DNA from: Symsagittifera roscoffensis
Taxonomy: Eukaryota > Xenacoelomorpha > Acoela > Convolutidae
NCBI RefSeq assembly: GCF_963678635.1
Contig: NC_087068.1
Coordinates: 57,645,896-57,709,895, forward strand
Direction: 5' to 3'
Length of the DNA stretch: 64,000 bases
In this document: positions 9,411 through 19,873 of the stretch, piece after piece
Position numbering within the stretch: position 1 is the stretch's first letter
Layout of the letters: every line of letters begins with the position of its first letter
Notes under the pieces: model-generated
Database searches by the model: none
Seen by the model: only the letters and a program-made list of their open reading frames with translations
What the model was told of the DNA's origin: nothing
Made by a program: the position numbers and the translations under genes

Positions 9411-10783
9411 AAATTCTGTCTACTAATAGAGTTGCGGCAACACTATTGCGTTATACTTGTACAGGACTTTGTCTTCTTCTCTTCTCTTGCAAGCCACAAT
9501 TCCGTCCTTGTTCAGATATAACCTTCCCTCTTTCTGTATAAAATACTCTCGCAGAATGCGGTAATTGTCTTCCTCGAGGTCTCCTTTGTCCGGAGAACGT
9601 TTTCAGGTTGCTTGTCATGTGGTCATTTCTCTGGCTCTTAGTAGGTCCGAGAGTCTGTATCTCGCCTTCAAGTACGTCTTCATGACCCTCATTTGACTAT
9701 TCAGCTCATTCGGCTGATGCGCGTCTTCTTCCATCTTAACGCACCAAATCTTTGCCAATGGCTGTGTATCCTGTTCGAATGGCTGAAGATCAGTCCTGAC
9801 TACCTCTTTTTGTGGCAACAGACTTATCAAACGTTATTGTTTCCAGATCATCCGCTGCGTTATCAAAGACTCTTTCACCTGGTATGAGGTAGCGATCACT
9901 GTCAGGGTCCTGGTATACCTCTCTATCCAGATCCCTTGCTCGAGTTTCCACTAGTAGTGTGTTGATAGCTAGTTCTGACAGTTCCGATCCCGAGCTTGAG
10001 TTCCTGTCTGATTAGGTGTCAGTTCCTGAGTTTCGGGAATTGTCATCTGTTGAAGAGTCTGTGACGGAATCTGCACCATCTCCTGGGTCAGTTCTGTGCC
10101 TTCTTCGCATTCATCTGACTCCCCGGACAAAAGCTTATTCACTAGGTCCTGTTTCTCCTCAGGAACTTTTTCATCTACATCAGACTCCCCGGACAAACTT
10201 CCTTGTCCCGGATGTTGATCTTGAACTAGCCGGCTCTTCTCACCGTTCGTCTCCCCGGACAAACAATCTTGCACCAGGTTTCGTTCAACCTTTTCACCTT
10301 CTTTATCCTGGTCCACAAAGGTAACGGTTTTCTTCTTCTGCGTATCGTTCCCCTGTTTTTTCCGACCCTATGAAGTACTCGTTAAAACATCGCGGGGTTT
10401 TGAGGATACTAGTTGCTGAACTATTGTCCTACAACCCCTCTCGTTTTCTTTGTGTTGTCATCTGGACGGCAAGATCTTCAACTTCTCACTGACTGTCAGT
10501 GATGCCACTGCTGCTGCCCACTCGGGGTCATCTCTGGTCACTTCTCTCTCTAACAATCCACCCAGCATCCGCATCACTTGCCGTGTGACCTGCACCGTTT
10601 TATCCAATATTGAGATGCTGTTAATGTTCATGCGAGAGATTTCCTGCTGGACCAGGTTCGAGCGCAGGAACAGATCCAAGGGCACCGGGTCCTTCTTGGA
10701 TAGGGTCTTTATCTCGGCTACTTTCTCTACAGGTAACTGAGGATGTCCTGGAATTGGAAGTCCAGACTTGTCCAATCATCTTG
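9411..10783 (-). pseudogene. RNase H-integrase spacer of Pol with LSGE repeats
   Basis: Fragments 10775-10458, 10316-9969 and 9830-9615 cover an unusually long spacer of about 450 codons between RNase H and integrase. The 10316-9969 part holds three degenerate repeats of about 22 residues centred on LSGE: QDCLSGET, QGSLSGES and NKLLSGES. They coincide with three copies of a nucleotide motif shared with the polypurine tract. The segment is rich in Gln, Glu and Thr and probably unstructured. No known domain. Confidence 0.55.
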
Positions 10784-11338
10784 TTAAGGGAAGCGCTTCA
10801 TAAGTTTCTCTGTCCAGAAACGAGAGTCTTCCTTTATTTCTGCCTCATTGGCTTGCTTCTGTTCCAGTCTTTCATAGAACTCGGTTTTCTTGCTGAGGTT
10901 GTCAGCATTCTGGTGTTTGTCACGCATTCTGTGCTCGATTATCATGTGGTAGCCGTCTAATTTTACTATCCACCTACCAATATAACTCTGATCCATCGAG
11001 TATGTCTTCAACCAGGATAACGCCCTGTTGTCCACGCGTAACTTAAAGGGAGCGCTCCACAAGTATGCGCGGTACTTTTCCACAAATGAGACTACTGCAA
11101 ACATTTCTGCTTTTGGTGCATCATATTTCACCTCAGTGTCACTTAACACCTTACTGCCATTTGCAATCGGACGGAGAATGGTTCTCCCATTCCACTCCTG
11201 CTCCTGATGCAGTGTTCCCGAGATGGCTACTACTGATGCGTCTGTGTCAAGAACATACATACCCTTTTCAGTAGGCATGCCTAGCACTGGCGCTTCGCAC
11301 AGTTCCCACTTTATGTTCTCAAACCGTTTGAGCTTCAT
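10784..11338 (-). pseudogene. RNase H domain of Pol
   Basis: The 184-residue frame has the Ty3/gypsy RNase H pattern: VLDTDASVVAISGTLHQEQ with the first Asp (about residue 31-33), then LRPIANGSKVLSDTE and APKAEMFAVV with the catalytic Glu. RVDNRALSWL carries the second Asp, and IEHRMRDKHQNADNLSK the last Asp. It removes RNA from RNA:DNA hybrids and makes the polypurine primer. The frame is open through the whole domain although its neighbours are shifted. It follows the reverse transcriptase after a frameshifted connection region at 11339-11497. Confidence 0.85.
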
Positions 11339-11497
11339 CGCTCCATTCGAACTTCTTTCCTTTGTTGCGATTCAGCTTCTGCATCGGATACACCTTGTCT
11401 GCATACCCTTTTATGAACTCACGGTACTAATTGGCAAACCCTAGGAAGCTCATGAGTTGTGTGTCCGTTCTCGGAGCCTTCCATGTCAATACCGCCT

Positions 11498-12315
11498 CTA
11501 CTGCTTCCGGGTCGGCCTCACGCCATGCCTGTCCACCATTCTTCGTAGGTACTTGGTCGAGTCCCTAAGGATATCAAATTTCGATGGTTTGCATTTCAAA
11601 ACTGCTCTTTTCATGCAATCAGAGACATCATCAAGCCGATCAATGTGGTCTTCCAGGGTGGGTGTTGCTATGACCACGTCATCCACGTAACACTTCACAA
11701 GGTTCCCGTACTTCTTCGTCACTCTGGTCAAAGCCTGAGCCATGAGTCTTTGAAAAAGGCTGTTGCGTTGCACAAGCCGAAGGGCAACCTCTTCTACAGG
11801 TACAACCCCAATTCACATGCGAATCCGGTATTTTCTCTGTCCTTCTTCCGCAGAGGGACCTGCCAGAAGACAGAACCCAAGTCCAATGTGGTTACGAACT
11901 TGACATCACCAAGTTTCGAGAGGCTCTCGTCTATTCGCGGTATCGGGTACGCATCTTTTATTGTCACCGCGTTCAAGTAGCGAAAGTCGCAACAAAACCT
12001 AAGCTGCCCCCTTGTCTTTTTCGCCATTAGTACCCCGCAAACCCATGGCAATTTTGAGGGTTCTATCATGTCGTATTCGAGCAATATTTCTATTTCTGTT
12101 TGGCACGCTTCTGATTTATGTGGCGTCATTCGTCTTGCGCCTTCCCTATGGGGAACGGCGCCTTCCTCCAGCTCAAGTACGTGTTCGTCGAAGTTACAGC
12201 CACCGATATCCGCCGTATGTTTTGAAAACACATCCGCGTTCCGATTTGAAATCTCCTGCAGTAATTCGAAATCTCCCTCACCTATCTTCCCTTTTAAGTG
12301 TTCTATCTCTGGCAA
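11498..12315 (-). pseudogene. Reverse transcriptase, frameshifted
   Basis: Frame 12315-11794 holds the fingers and palm start: EYDMIEPSKLPWVCGVLMAKK, LRFCCDFRYLNAVTIKDAYPIPRID and the motif A region TTLDLGSVFWQVPL. A frameshift near 11780-11794 leads into 11773-11498, with FQRLMAQAL and the catalytic CYVDDVVIATPT; YVDD lies at about 11689-11678. Motif order and the YVDD box are those of Ty3/gypsy reverse transcriptase. The segment joining the two frames (usually KRMPFGLCNA-like) is damaged. It would copy element RNA into cDNA. Confidence 0.88.
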
Positions 12316-12683
12316 AACCAGCGATTCTAGTTCACATGACGAGGGGCGTTCCGGACTTCATTGAAAACAATTTACGAATAGATTTTAATTCCTTAATCCT
12401 TTTTAAAATTTTATCTTCATTGGCAAGATAAGGACAGTCTTTCACACTATGTTTTTTCAAGCTTTGTGTCTCCTCATAGTCGGTCCTCATCGGCAAAGCG
12501 TAACCAAGTTTCTTTCCACGCTAGATTGAAACCGTGGTGTCCAGTGTGTTCAATAACACATTGACACACAGTCCGTTTCGAGTTATCGAGAAGCTCCGAT
12601 CTAAAATCACTGAACTTTGACTATTTGGATTCGGTACCAAACAAACCTGTTTACAATGATTTAACAAATTGAAATTTCTCATT
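12316..12683 (-). other. Protease-RT connecting region, decayed
   Basis: No open frame longer than short fragments; several stops and AT-rich substitutions. It lies between the recognisable protease and reverse-transcriptase segments, so it is taken as degraded Pol coding sequence. Confidence 0.45.
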
Positions 12684-13154
12684 CTAAAAATTGCTACTAC
12701 TGCTTGTCCCCGGCTGTAGTTTCACTTTTCTATCTAAAAAAGTTGGTACCTTGTTTTCGTGTGTTATTATTCTTTTAATTGATTTCTTAACATACTTCCG
12801 ATCTGGGTTCCTAATCCTTATTAGACCGTTGTTCAAGTCAATCATCACGTCGAAATTCCTGACAAAACCTCTGCCCAAGATGAATTGGTCGGCGTCGTCC
12901 AAATTCTCTACCACCAGGAAGCTCATCCAAAGATCCCGTCCTCCCATGTGGAGGACCGTGTTTGGCGTTCTTCCGGCTACGTTAATCGCTCCTCGATTGG
13001 CTGCAGCCAGTCGAAGATTCGTCGGAATTAGATCTTCCCTCGTGAAGCCCATTCTTTCCCAAGTCTTTATCGGCATCACACTTACTACCGCTCCTGTGTC
13101 CAGAAGCCCTGTGACTCCAATTTTTCTTCCGTTGGTGTCGAGCTTTGTATCCAA
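12684..13154 (-). pseudogene. Aspartic protease domain of Pol
   Basis: The 156-residue frame shows the retropepsin active site LLDTGAVVSVMP, with Asp19-Thr-Gly (DTGA at about 13100-13089). The flap region follows (NRGAINVAGRTPNTVLHMG), then the second hydrophobic-Gly motif FILGRGFVRNFDVMID, typical of retroelement proteases with I/LLGxD/xF. It would process the Gag-Pol precursor. The frame overlaps the upstream 13932-12982 frame in another register, so a frameshift separates it from the Gag-side linker. Confidence 0.82.
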
Positions 13155-13959
13155 TGTGAACTGCGTATTGCTCCATCATGGCGTCATGGCCTATCCTGCG
13201 GACTTTGAGTTCCTCTTCACCCAAATAGATCTGCCCTATCTGGTCACTGTCTGTTGTTACATATGTCCTAGTGTAGATACTGATTCCATCTATGTTCAGC
13301 ATCACTTGATACGGTCCATAGACTTCCACGTAGCGCCCATGAAGCTTCTTTATGCGAGGGCCACCCGTTGTTAGTAGTGCTCGCACAGCTCTTGACTCAG
13401 TGCGTGGCTCCAAGTGCCTCAGATAATCTGCATATGTGTCCAAATGCATCAAAGTGAACTCTGATGGTTCACTCAGATTTCTGATTACCTGGTGTCCTAC
13501 TACCGAGATTATTGACTGTAATTTGCTTCCTTGTGGTACCATCCCGAAGTTCTGCCCGGAGATCACATTAAGTTTCATGCTCAAACTACTTGGTGCTTTT
13601 GTTTCTTCGACTTCTGTTGCCTCGAAGGTGTTAAGCTTCTCCTGTAGTTTCTCATTTTCCAATTCGAGCTTCAATTTTTGCTCGATCTCTTTCGTTACCA
13701 GTTCCTGCTGCACTCTATTTAGAGCATCCCTCGCGGCTGCCCTATAATCAATCTTGAAGTCGTCAGCCGCAGTCACCGGTTCCGGCTCATATGTCTCTTC
13801 TGTTACCGCTTGCATCATCTTCGTTGCCAGCTCTTGCGGTTTTTCCTTTCTACGCGACTCCGCCTCACTCAATAGGCGAGCCTTGCTGGCTTTCACAACC
13901 GACAAAGCTTCCTCATGCCTTGGATGCTTCATGTCTGCTACAGCATCCCAGAATTGCGG
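12982..13959 (-). pseudogene. Gag-protease linker (coiled coil then beta-rich region)
   Basis: The 316-residue frame 13932-12982 begins just after the second zinc knuckle. It contains a charged helical part (KEIEQKLKLELENEKLQEKL, a likely coiled coil) and then a beta-like region (GMVPQGSKLQSIISVVGHQV, YGPYQVMLNIDGISIYTRTY). It runs into the protease with a frameshift near 13150. The long region between nucleocapsid and protease is unusual for a short Ty3/gypsy Pol. No function is assigned. Confidence 0.55.
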
Positions 13960-14998
13960 ACATTCCTATTTAAAATGACCTTCCAAGTTGCAAAAGAAAC
14001 ACCTCAGACCAAATTTTGCAATTACTCCTCTCATGAATCCTCATGGTAGACTTCTGACGCTTCTTCGTCCTCGAGGCTAAAGCCTATTGCTTTCATGCCC
14101 TGTTTCTAAGTTGGGCATGCTGACACATGATGGTCCGTCGAACTGCAATTTGCACAAGAGCGTCTCTTGTCGATATCGTCCCTCGGTTTATACCAGTTGT
14201 TCTCTTGGTTTGCTGGTCCGTTCTTAAAATTGCCATAATTTATCTTGTAATATACAGATCTCGATGGAGGCTTCAACAAAAGATATTCTTTTGACTTGAG
14301 CCTCAACTCCTCTGGTGTTGGTGCATTGGTTGATAATGGTGTGTAATGTGTTGCTAACATTGTTCGAAGTTCATCATTCTTCACACCATCAATGAATTTT
14401 GAGGTTATTGCCAGGTTCATCCTCTTGTTCGACTCGACTGGTTGGCTGCGCCTCCTTAGCATCTCCAAATCGTCTAGGAACTTGTCTATCGTCTCCTCTT
14501 CTCGTTGCCTCCGTTTCTCGGAACGCATCATTGCCTGGTACCCCTGCACCCTGATCCAAAACAATTTAACAAGATTTCAATGATCTTCTCAGCTGTGTCC
14601 CGCTGGTATTGCTTTTCGGCCATCACACAGTTTAGGGCTGTCCCTTCCAAATTACTGGTAAGCGCACTGCATTCTTTCCTTTCTGACAAATCCTCTTTCT
14701 CAAAATGCAGTTTCATCACCTCTATCCAGGTATCAATGCAGCCATCAGATTCGTCTGAATAGCATCTTGGTTTCTTGAAGACTCTTCTGGAGTTTTCACT
14801 GCGTTCATTAGTTCTGGATAACCTCGTAAGGAATGTCTCCAAGGACCTGTTCAGGGGTTCAAAGGCTGTGGCCATTCCTGTAGCATCTCTTGAATGTCCC
14901 GCCTGAGTATCATCGCCCCCTGATAATGGTTCTGTATTTGGTACATACCTTCTATCCGAATCGCCGGGATTGTTTCTTACTTGGCTCGTATGACTCAT
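13960..14998 (-). pseudogene. Gag capsid region and two zinc knuckles
   Basis: Frame 14998-14528 contains a Gag-like segment (DGCIDTWIEVMKLHFEKED) and 14564-14106 continues it (EKRRQREEETIDKFLDDLEML), as in the retrotransposon Gag family. Two CCHC knuckles follow. The first is CANCSSTDHHVSAC (C-x2-C-x4-H-x4-C) at about 14115-14156. The second, CFFC then GHFK then EC, lies at 13960-14001 with an in-frame TAG between Lys and Glu. Gag packages element RNA through such knuckles. At least one frameshift (around 14530-14564) and one stop break the protein. Confidence 0.8.
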
Positions 14999-15073
14999 CC
15001 CTGGGCTTGCATGACCCCTGTTCCAGGAATCACTTCTCCCCGTCGCATGTGTGTCTTGCGTCGGTCGTTCGTT

Positions 15074-16560
15074 TTAAGTCTGTCTATTGCCAGTTGAACT
15101 TCCTCTGAAGTTTTGGCCCCATGTTCTATTATCCCCTTTTGTATAGCCTGCTGAACTGCCCCTACCGCTAGTGGATCCATATGTCCTCCTCCTTTGATGG
15201 TCATTGAAGTTCACCTTCGGCTCCCTGCTGGGACCTCTCGAGTTCGGTTCCCCTTCTTTTGGTCCACTCTTGCTGCCTAGTAGCCCGTCCAACCTATCCA
15301 TGATAGCCTGAGTTCGCCTCTCCATCATCGCATCTATCTTCATGTCAAGAGTCCCAAGAGTCTGCTCTTGTTGAATTCTCAACTTCTCCATGTCGTTTCT
15401 TAATCGTAACTCTCTTTGCTCAGCCTCCCTAGTCAATCGCGACAGGTTCTTTGCTAAGTGTTCACCCCTTCTCTCCTTCAAGCGTTTTTCGCTTCTGCTA
15501 GCTTCTTGTCTGTTGCGGTTGATCTCTTCCGGCAGACTTTCTCTCTCGACGTGGACTGCCCTTTCCAGTTCACTCATTCTTATGGACATCTGTTCATTCT
15601 GTTCTATACTGCCCACTATGTTGGTCAAGGCTTCTTCAATTGATGTTCCATTTTCCACTAATGGCTCACAAGTGGCGGTGTCACCCTGTCGATGCGAGGT
15701 AGCTTGGTGCTGGTCGAGATTCGGGCTTTCATTCTCTGCCTCGATGTCTTTTCACTATCCACCTCTGGATCCGCCGGTGCGTTGCTTAGCCCTGTGTTCC
15801 TACTCTGCCCAGTTCGAATTTCCGAGTTCGTCATTTTCACAAAGTCTCCTGACTGGCCCGATCCGTTTGTGGTCTTGCTTATTGTCCTCACTATACCAAA
15901 TTGGTCCATGGTACCAGTCCCTGTCGGTGTATGCTTCATTCTCTTGAGTCGAACTATTGAGGCTGACTTGAGATCCAAAGTCAGCTTGCTCTTCATTGTC
16001 CTCTTCTTCTTCCTGGGATTCACCTTCACCGCCTGTACCCAATCCCATAGTGAATGGAAAGATGTTTCCGAAAGTGTTCTTCACTCTTTCTGAAAATGAT
16101 GAGGACGTTGCCTGTTTCTCCGTCACGCCTACCATCATGGTGTTGTCTGTGGGAGATTTCTAGTTGCCACAATTTTAGTAGAGATGTCGGACAGTTCCGA
16201 AATCTCCTCTCGGTCCAGTGTCGCGGTAGAAGTGGCAAAATCTTGGCCTTGTTCTACTGGAGTAGATTCACTCGCCAGCCTTCTGTTTCCTCTCCCCTCC
16301 AGTCCATGTATTTCCTGCTTCTCTTCCATGGCCTGGTCCGGATGGACCTCCACTTCTAGCATAGCTTTTCGCATTTCTGAGGACTTTTGACTCCTGGTTT
16401 CAACCATTCTGCCTGAAACCGTCTCCCCTTTGTCGGTCCGGGTTCGTGTGATCCTTTCCACAAAAGGGTCGGTCATTGCTCTTCTCTGTTTCTCAAGTAT
16501 GAATTTCCTGGAGCTATCATCTAGTTTAGGTATCCTTGACTTGTCTAGACTCATACTCAA
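15074..16560 (-). pseudogene. Gag N-terminal region, coiled coil, multiply frameshifted
   Basis: Frames 16560-16135, 16238-16026, 16138-15800, 16029-15658 and 15658-15074 overlap and are read as one broken protein starting MSMSLDKSRIPKLDD near 16554. The last frame is a long charged helix (ERAVHVERESLPEEINRNRQE, then an Arg/Glu-rich heptad run), likely a coiled coil for multimerisation, followed by a Gly/Ser/Arg-rich tail. No nucleic-acid or enzyme motif is seen. Upstream DNA (16561-17183) has no coding signal, so this is the retained 5' limit of the element's coding region. Confidence 0.6.
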
Positions 16561-17183
16561 TTTACCACTTCTTACTACCTTGACCTTTCTGTGTTTCTAC
16601 ACAAATTAAAACTGATACTATCTCCATCAACGTCATCTGTCCACCACTCTTTCAACTTTTTGTAATAGTTCAGCCTTAAAATTTGATGAATGTTCATTTC
16701 AGACATTGAAAACGCTTTTGATAGATACATATTTCTTACTGAAATAAACAAAGAAACTTGAAAAACTCGAATTGTTGTACCATTTTTAATGCTTTTTGTA
16801 ATATCAACGTAATACGTTTTTTCCCCTAATTTGGAGTCTAGTTAGTTTTAGGGAAAATCATGCAGCCAATCAAAAACTCAAATTAACTAAAGAAATTGAA
16901 AACAACCAATGAAAATCAGAAAAGCGAAAAACATAATGATAATGTTTTCAACTAAATATACATTCTTGTTTGTAATTTTGTTGTAATTTATCTGTAATTC
17001 TCTAAATAGATACTGGAAACTCATTTGATAATTGATTAGTGTTTTATGTCAATTTCGATTAAAATGTTTGTTTTGTCTGACTTTTCCTCAGATATTATAG
17101 CTCTAAATATACACTTCAGTGAGAAAAAATGGTTTTGAACCAATAATTTTTCAATTACCAAACATGCAAAACATCATAAAGCA
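16561..17183. other. Gene-free AT-rich DNA between two elements
   Basis: I see no ORF, no LTR end (neither TGTAACATTCG nor its complement) and no repeat linking it to the 3' LTR. It may contain the 5' leader of the LTR element and the edge of the neighbouring DNA element; the boundary cannot be placed. Confidence 0.4.
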
Positions 17184-17722
17184 TTACTGAGGTTTACAAT
17201 TATCAACAAACATAAAGTCTCCCAATATTTGGGACAGTTCTTTGAATTTGTTCAAAGTATAGTTCACATATGCAATTTGTTTCATTGCTTCATTCTCTTT
17301 TGCAGTGAAGAGTCGAATCTGAATGTAGGGAGGCTTGTTCATACTGTACTTCTTGATTGTGACACACACCCTCCTCATGTTGTATGTTGCTATTTCATAT
17401 ACTCTATTACAGATGTCGAGCTCCTGATCCATTGTTGATTCTTTACCAGATTCTGCTTCATATACAGGAACGAGTCCAAGATTTTCAGCATTGTGAATAA
17501 CACTGTTCCGAATTGCCGATATTGCTTCTCCTTCTTTTAAACTAAGATAGACTTGTTGAGAGTTTTCAAATAGTCCCAAATCAATTATTTTTAATAGTTG
17601 AAAGCACGGTTCCAAGTATATTTTCCCCTTGTAGGATTTTTGGAACCAAACAAATCTCCCAATTCTTTTTTGGTTTTTTGAAAATTTAATATATTGGGAA
17701 TATCAATTTTTCTCGAGTACAT
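17184..17722 (-). pseudogene. Unassigned gene of the DNA-element block, one frameshift
   Basis: An ATG at 17722 starts MYSRKIDIPNILNF. After a frameshift near 17690 another frame reads QKRIGRFVWFQKSYKGK and continues through LEPCFQLLKIIDLGLFENS to the stop at 17184 (about 180 residues in all). The composition looks like genuine protein in both parts: mixed charged and hydrophobic residues, and TATNM- and IQIRLF-like strands. The gene is transcribed away from the plus-strand gene at 17929, sharing the intervening promoter region. I recognise no family. Confidence 0.5.
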
Positions 17723-17928
17723 TTTAAAGAACAAACTGATCAGATGAGGAGAAATGAGAGAAATGATTTTGAGATTACATGAAAATGGAAGTAAGAGGTA
17801 TGAGTCATTGCGATTTCCATATATGGAAGTAGTACCAAATATGGAAGCATTTACCAATATGGAAACTGCGTAGGCGTTACTACTACTATATAACTCAACA
17901 ATTTTCTGCAAAAAAATTATTTTTCGCA
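17723..17928. promoter_or_regulatory. Divergent promoter region with GC motif and TATA box
   Basis: Between the divergent starts at 17722 (minus) and 17929 (plus) lies TGCGTAGGCG at 17867-17876. A TATATAA box follows at 17887-17893, 36 bases before the plus-strand ATG. Nearly the same GC motif occurs four times at 21230-21396 before the polymerase gene. Short ATATGGAAG-type repeats lie at about 17820-17865. Confidence 0.5.
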
Positions 17929-18501
17929 ATGGCAGCTGCTCTGTGTCAAGCTCTTCCCAGCTTTTATTCAGATTATAATAGTAAACCATTGTTTATTTAT
18001 GTTTCCAACGAATTTTACGAAAAATACATAGTAACCCAAGATTTTTGCGTGTCTACTCATGATTCTTTCTGTTCCTTGGAAATTTGTAAATTTCATATAA
18101 TTTTAATTGGAACATCTTTTAGCCAAATTCTTCAGTGGTTAGACAAATATCAAAACATATATCAAGAAATCGATGTCTTTACACTTTGTACAAACACAGA
18201 TTACTTTCGAGTATTTTCACATCTTGGCTCAGCATTTTTAGAGAGAATTCGAAAAATTCAAAACTCAAAAAATGAACCTGATTTGTTCAAAATATTTGAT
18301 TTTTTTAATGATGGTTATGCGTCTGTAAATAGTGAGAATTTCAGGAATTCAAATGCTTTTCAACGAATAAATTCATGTTACTTTTTTTACAAGATGCAAA
18401 AAATTGAATCACTTCATATCAACAATGCGTATTTTACAGAAAGTTTGTTGCAGAGCTCAAATTTTTTCATATTTCAAATTATATACATTTGCAAAATCTA
18501 A
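17929..18501 (+). CDS. Unassigned 190-residue protein of the DNA-element block
   Basis: An unbroken frame from ATG 17929 to TAA 18499-18501 begins MAAALCQALPSFYSDY. The protein is rich in Phe, Ile, Asn and Tyr, with a hydrophobic strand-like stretch (CKFHIILIGTSFSQILQWLD) and a likely amphipathic helix near LERIRKIQNSK. There are no clear transmembrane segments or known motifs. The start is favoured because a TATA box and GC motif lie at a sensible distance upstream and no earlier in-frame ATG follows the TATA box. An intact frame among broken ones suggests a younger or constrained gene. It may belong to the same element as the DNA polymerase; that link rests on the shared promoter motif. Confidence 0.5.
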   Translation: MAAALCQALPSFYSDYNSKPLFIYVSNEFYEKYIVTQDFCVSTHDSFCSLEICKFHIILIGTSFSQILQWLDKYQNIYQEIDVFTLCTNTDYFRVFSHLGSAFLERIRKIQNSKNEPDLFKIFDFFNDGYASVNSENFRNSNAFQRINSCYFFYKMQKIESLHINNAYFTESLLQSSNFFIFQIIYICKI

Positions 18502-18529
18502 CTTCGTTTTTTTTTGCTTTTTGTTTAGA

Positions 18530-19465
18530 AATTATCAATGTTGATAACTTCGCGTGCTTTTGCGTACAAAATAGATTTTTTTCTGACCAAACTGAAAACA
18601 AAGAAATTATTAAATTTTAATTTTTAACATTGCAAGAAAATTTTGTTACAGTTTTCTATAAAATGCGAAAATATTAAATGAAATTTTTATTAATTTGCGA
18701 AATTTTTTTTTGATTTTTGCAACAAGTGTGCCAGAAATATTATGAAAACTTTTGCATGTTGCAAAATTTGTACAGTTTTCTTAAAGAAACTTTTTTTTTC
18801 TTGCGTAAATTTGAAAATTGCAAAATTTTATAGTAAAAAAAGTGTTACTTTAATGCTAAAATTTTATTTAATTGATCACTTTGAGTTTTATTCCCTATCT
18901 TAATACATTTTTTTTAGATCAATCCGATGTTTTTGATCAATCTACATGCAAAAAAATTTTCTTTGTGATCAAAATTAAAACAAAGATTTTCATTTACTTT
19001 AATTATTAACAGTGCAAGAAAACCCTCTTTCAATTTTCTTTAAAATGCAAAAATGTTCAATGAAATTTTTCTTATTTTGCGAGATTGTCCTTGATTTTTT
19101 TAACAATTATGCACAAAATTTATGAAAATTGTAGCAGGTTGCGAAATTTGTGAAGATTTTTTTTAAAATATGCAGAACTTTTTGAAAAAAAACTTTTTGC
19201 ACGATGCAACTTTTTTCATGATTTTTCAAAGAAAAATATGCAAAAAACCAAACTTCTTTTTTCTTATGCATATGCAAAAATTGCATAATTTTATTGTAAG
19301 AAACTTGTTAAATTAATGCTAAATTTTTTTCATAATTAATGACTTTGAGTGCTATTCCCTATCTTAATACATTGTTTTTCCGATATTTTTGATCAATCTA
19401 CATGCAAAAAAGAGATCTTTTCATGATCAAAATTAAAACAAAGGTGTTGATTTAATGAAATTAAT
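18530..19465. repeat. Two tandem degenerate copies of an approximately 460-bp AT-rich unit
   Basis: The stretch 18600-18995 repeats as 19008-19455. Shared landmarks in order are a TAACA(t/g)TGCAAGAAAA start, AAAATGC(g/a)AAAAT, TTATGAAAA, GTTGC(a/g)AAATTTGT, then CCCTATCTTAATACAT (18893-18908 and 19357-19372) and GATCAATCTACATGCAAAAAA. No coding potential. The 16-base CCCTATCTTAATACAT also occurs twice at the far end of the block (26328 and 26357). Confidence 0.65.
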
Positions 19466-19487
19466 AACAATGCAACGAAATCTTTTT

Positions 19488-19873
19488 TCAAAACACAAGA
19501 CGATAACCAATTTGTTTACAAGTGAAAGAGCTGTCGAGCGCTGAAGAATTTTGCAAGTTCTCAATGGAGCGCAAAGCTGGTCTTGCCTCCATCACTGGTG
19601 GTTCACTGACTGGAGTTTTTGGCTCAAAGAACCTCTCCTCCTCTTCGATGGTAACACAGATCCCTCTTCCCAAGGAAAGAGGAAATCGTCGACTGGTTGT
19701 GCCACATATCAAGAGTCAGGAATTTCGGGTTAGTTCATTCTTTGTTTCACTTCCTCCATCATTTGCATGGTTCCAAGTTGGTTCTCTGTGATGGGAACTT
19801 GCGTCATATGATGTTTGTTGAATTCTCTTTGCATCACCTCCACCATGTGCCAGTTTTGGATTGGGATGTCCAT
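19488..19873 (-). pseudogene. Possible remnant gene on the minus strand
   Basis: A 47-codon frame from ATG 19873 to TAA 19730 begins MDIPIQNWHMVEVMQ and contains a Met/Gln-rich amphipathic part. A second frame follows from 19712 to 19488 (LGRGICVTIEEEERFFEPK, KTPVSEPPVMEARPALRS). Both have a less AT-rich, protein-like composition than the surrounding DNA, and together they may be one broken gene. The opposite strand also has an open frame here (19522-19791), so the strand is uncertain. No family recognised. Confidence 0.3.

Larger units (their letters stand above)
1..16560 (-). mobile_element. Ty3/gypsy-like LTR retrotransposon, decayed, with macro module and giant ORF2
   Basis: Reading the minus strand from 16560 leftwards gives Gag, protease, reverse transcriptase, RNase H and integrase, the Ty3/gypsy (Metaviridae) order. 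These are followed by an acidic tail, a macro-domain-like module and a second long ORF. The element ends in a 3' UTR, a purine-rich tract and the first 150 bases of the 3' LTR, cut by the window edge. No 5' LTR was found to the right of Gag, so the 5' end is missing or lies under later insertions. Frameshifts and stops break nearly every domain, so this copy cannot make its proteins. Copies of its ORF2 end recur at 26373-42757. Confidence 0.88.

Noticed and set aside
12691-13374. 227-codon plus-strand frame
   Set aside because: It lies antisense to the protease and its linker, which have clear retropepsin motifs on the minus strand.
16561-17183. 5' LTR and primer-binding site of the left retrotransposon
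   Set aside because: Looked for the LTR end (CGAATGTTACA or its complement) and for similarity to the 3' LTR; none found.
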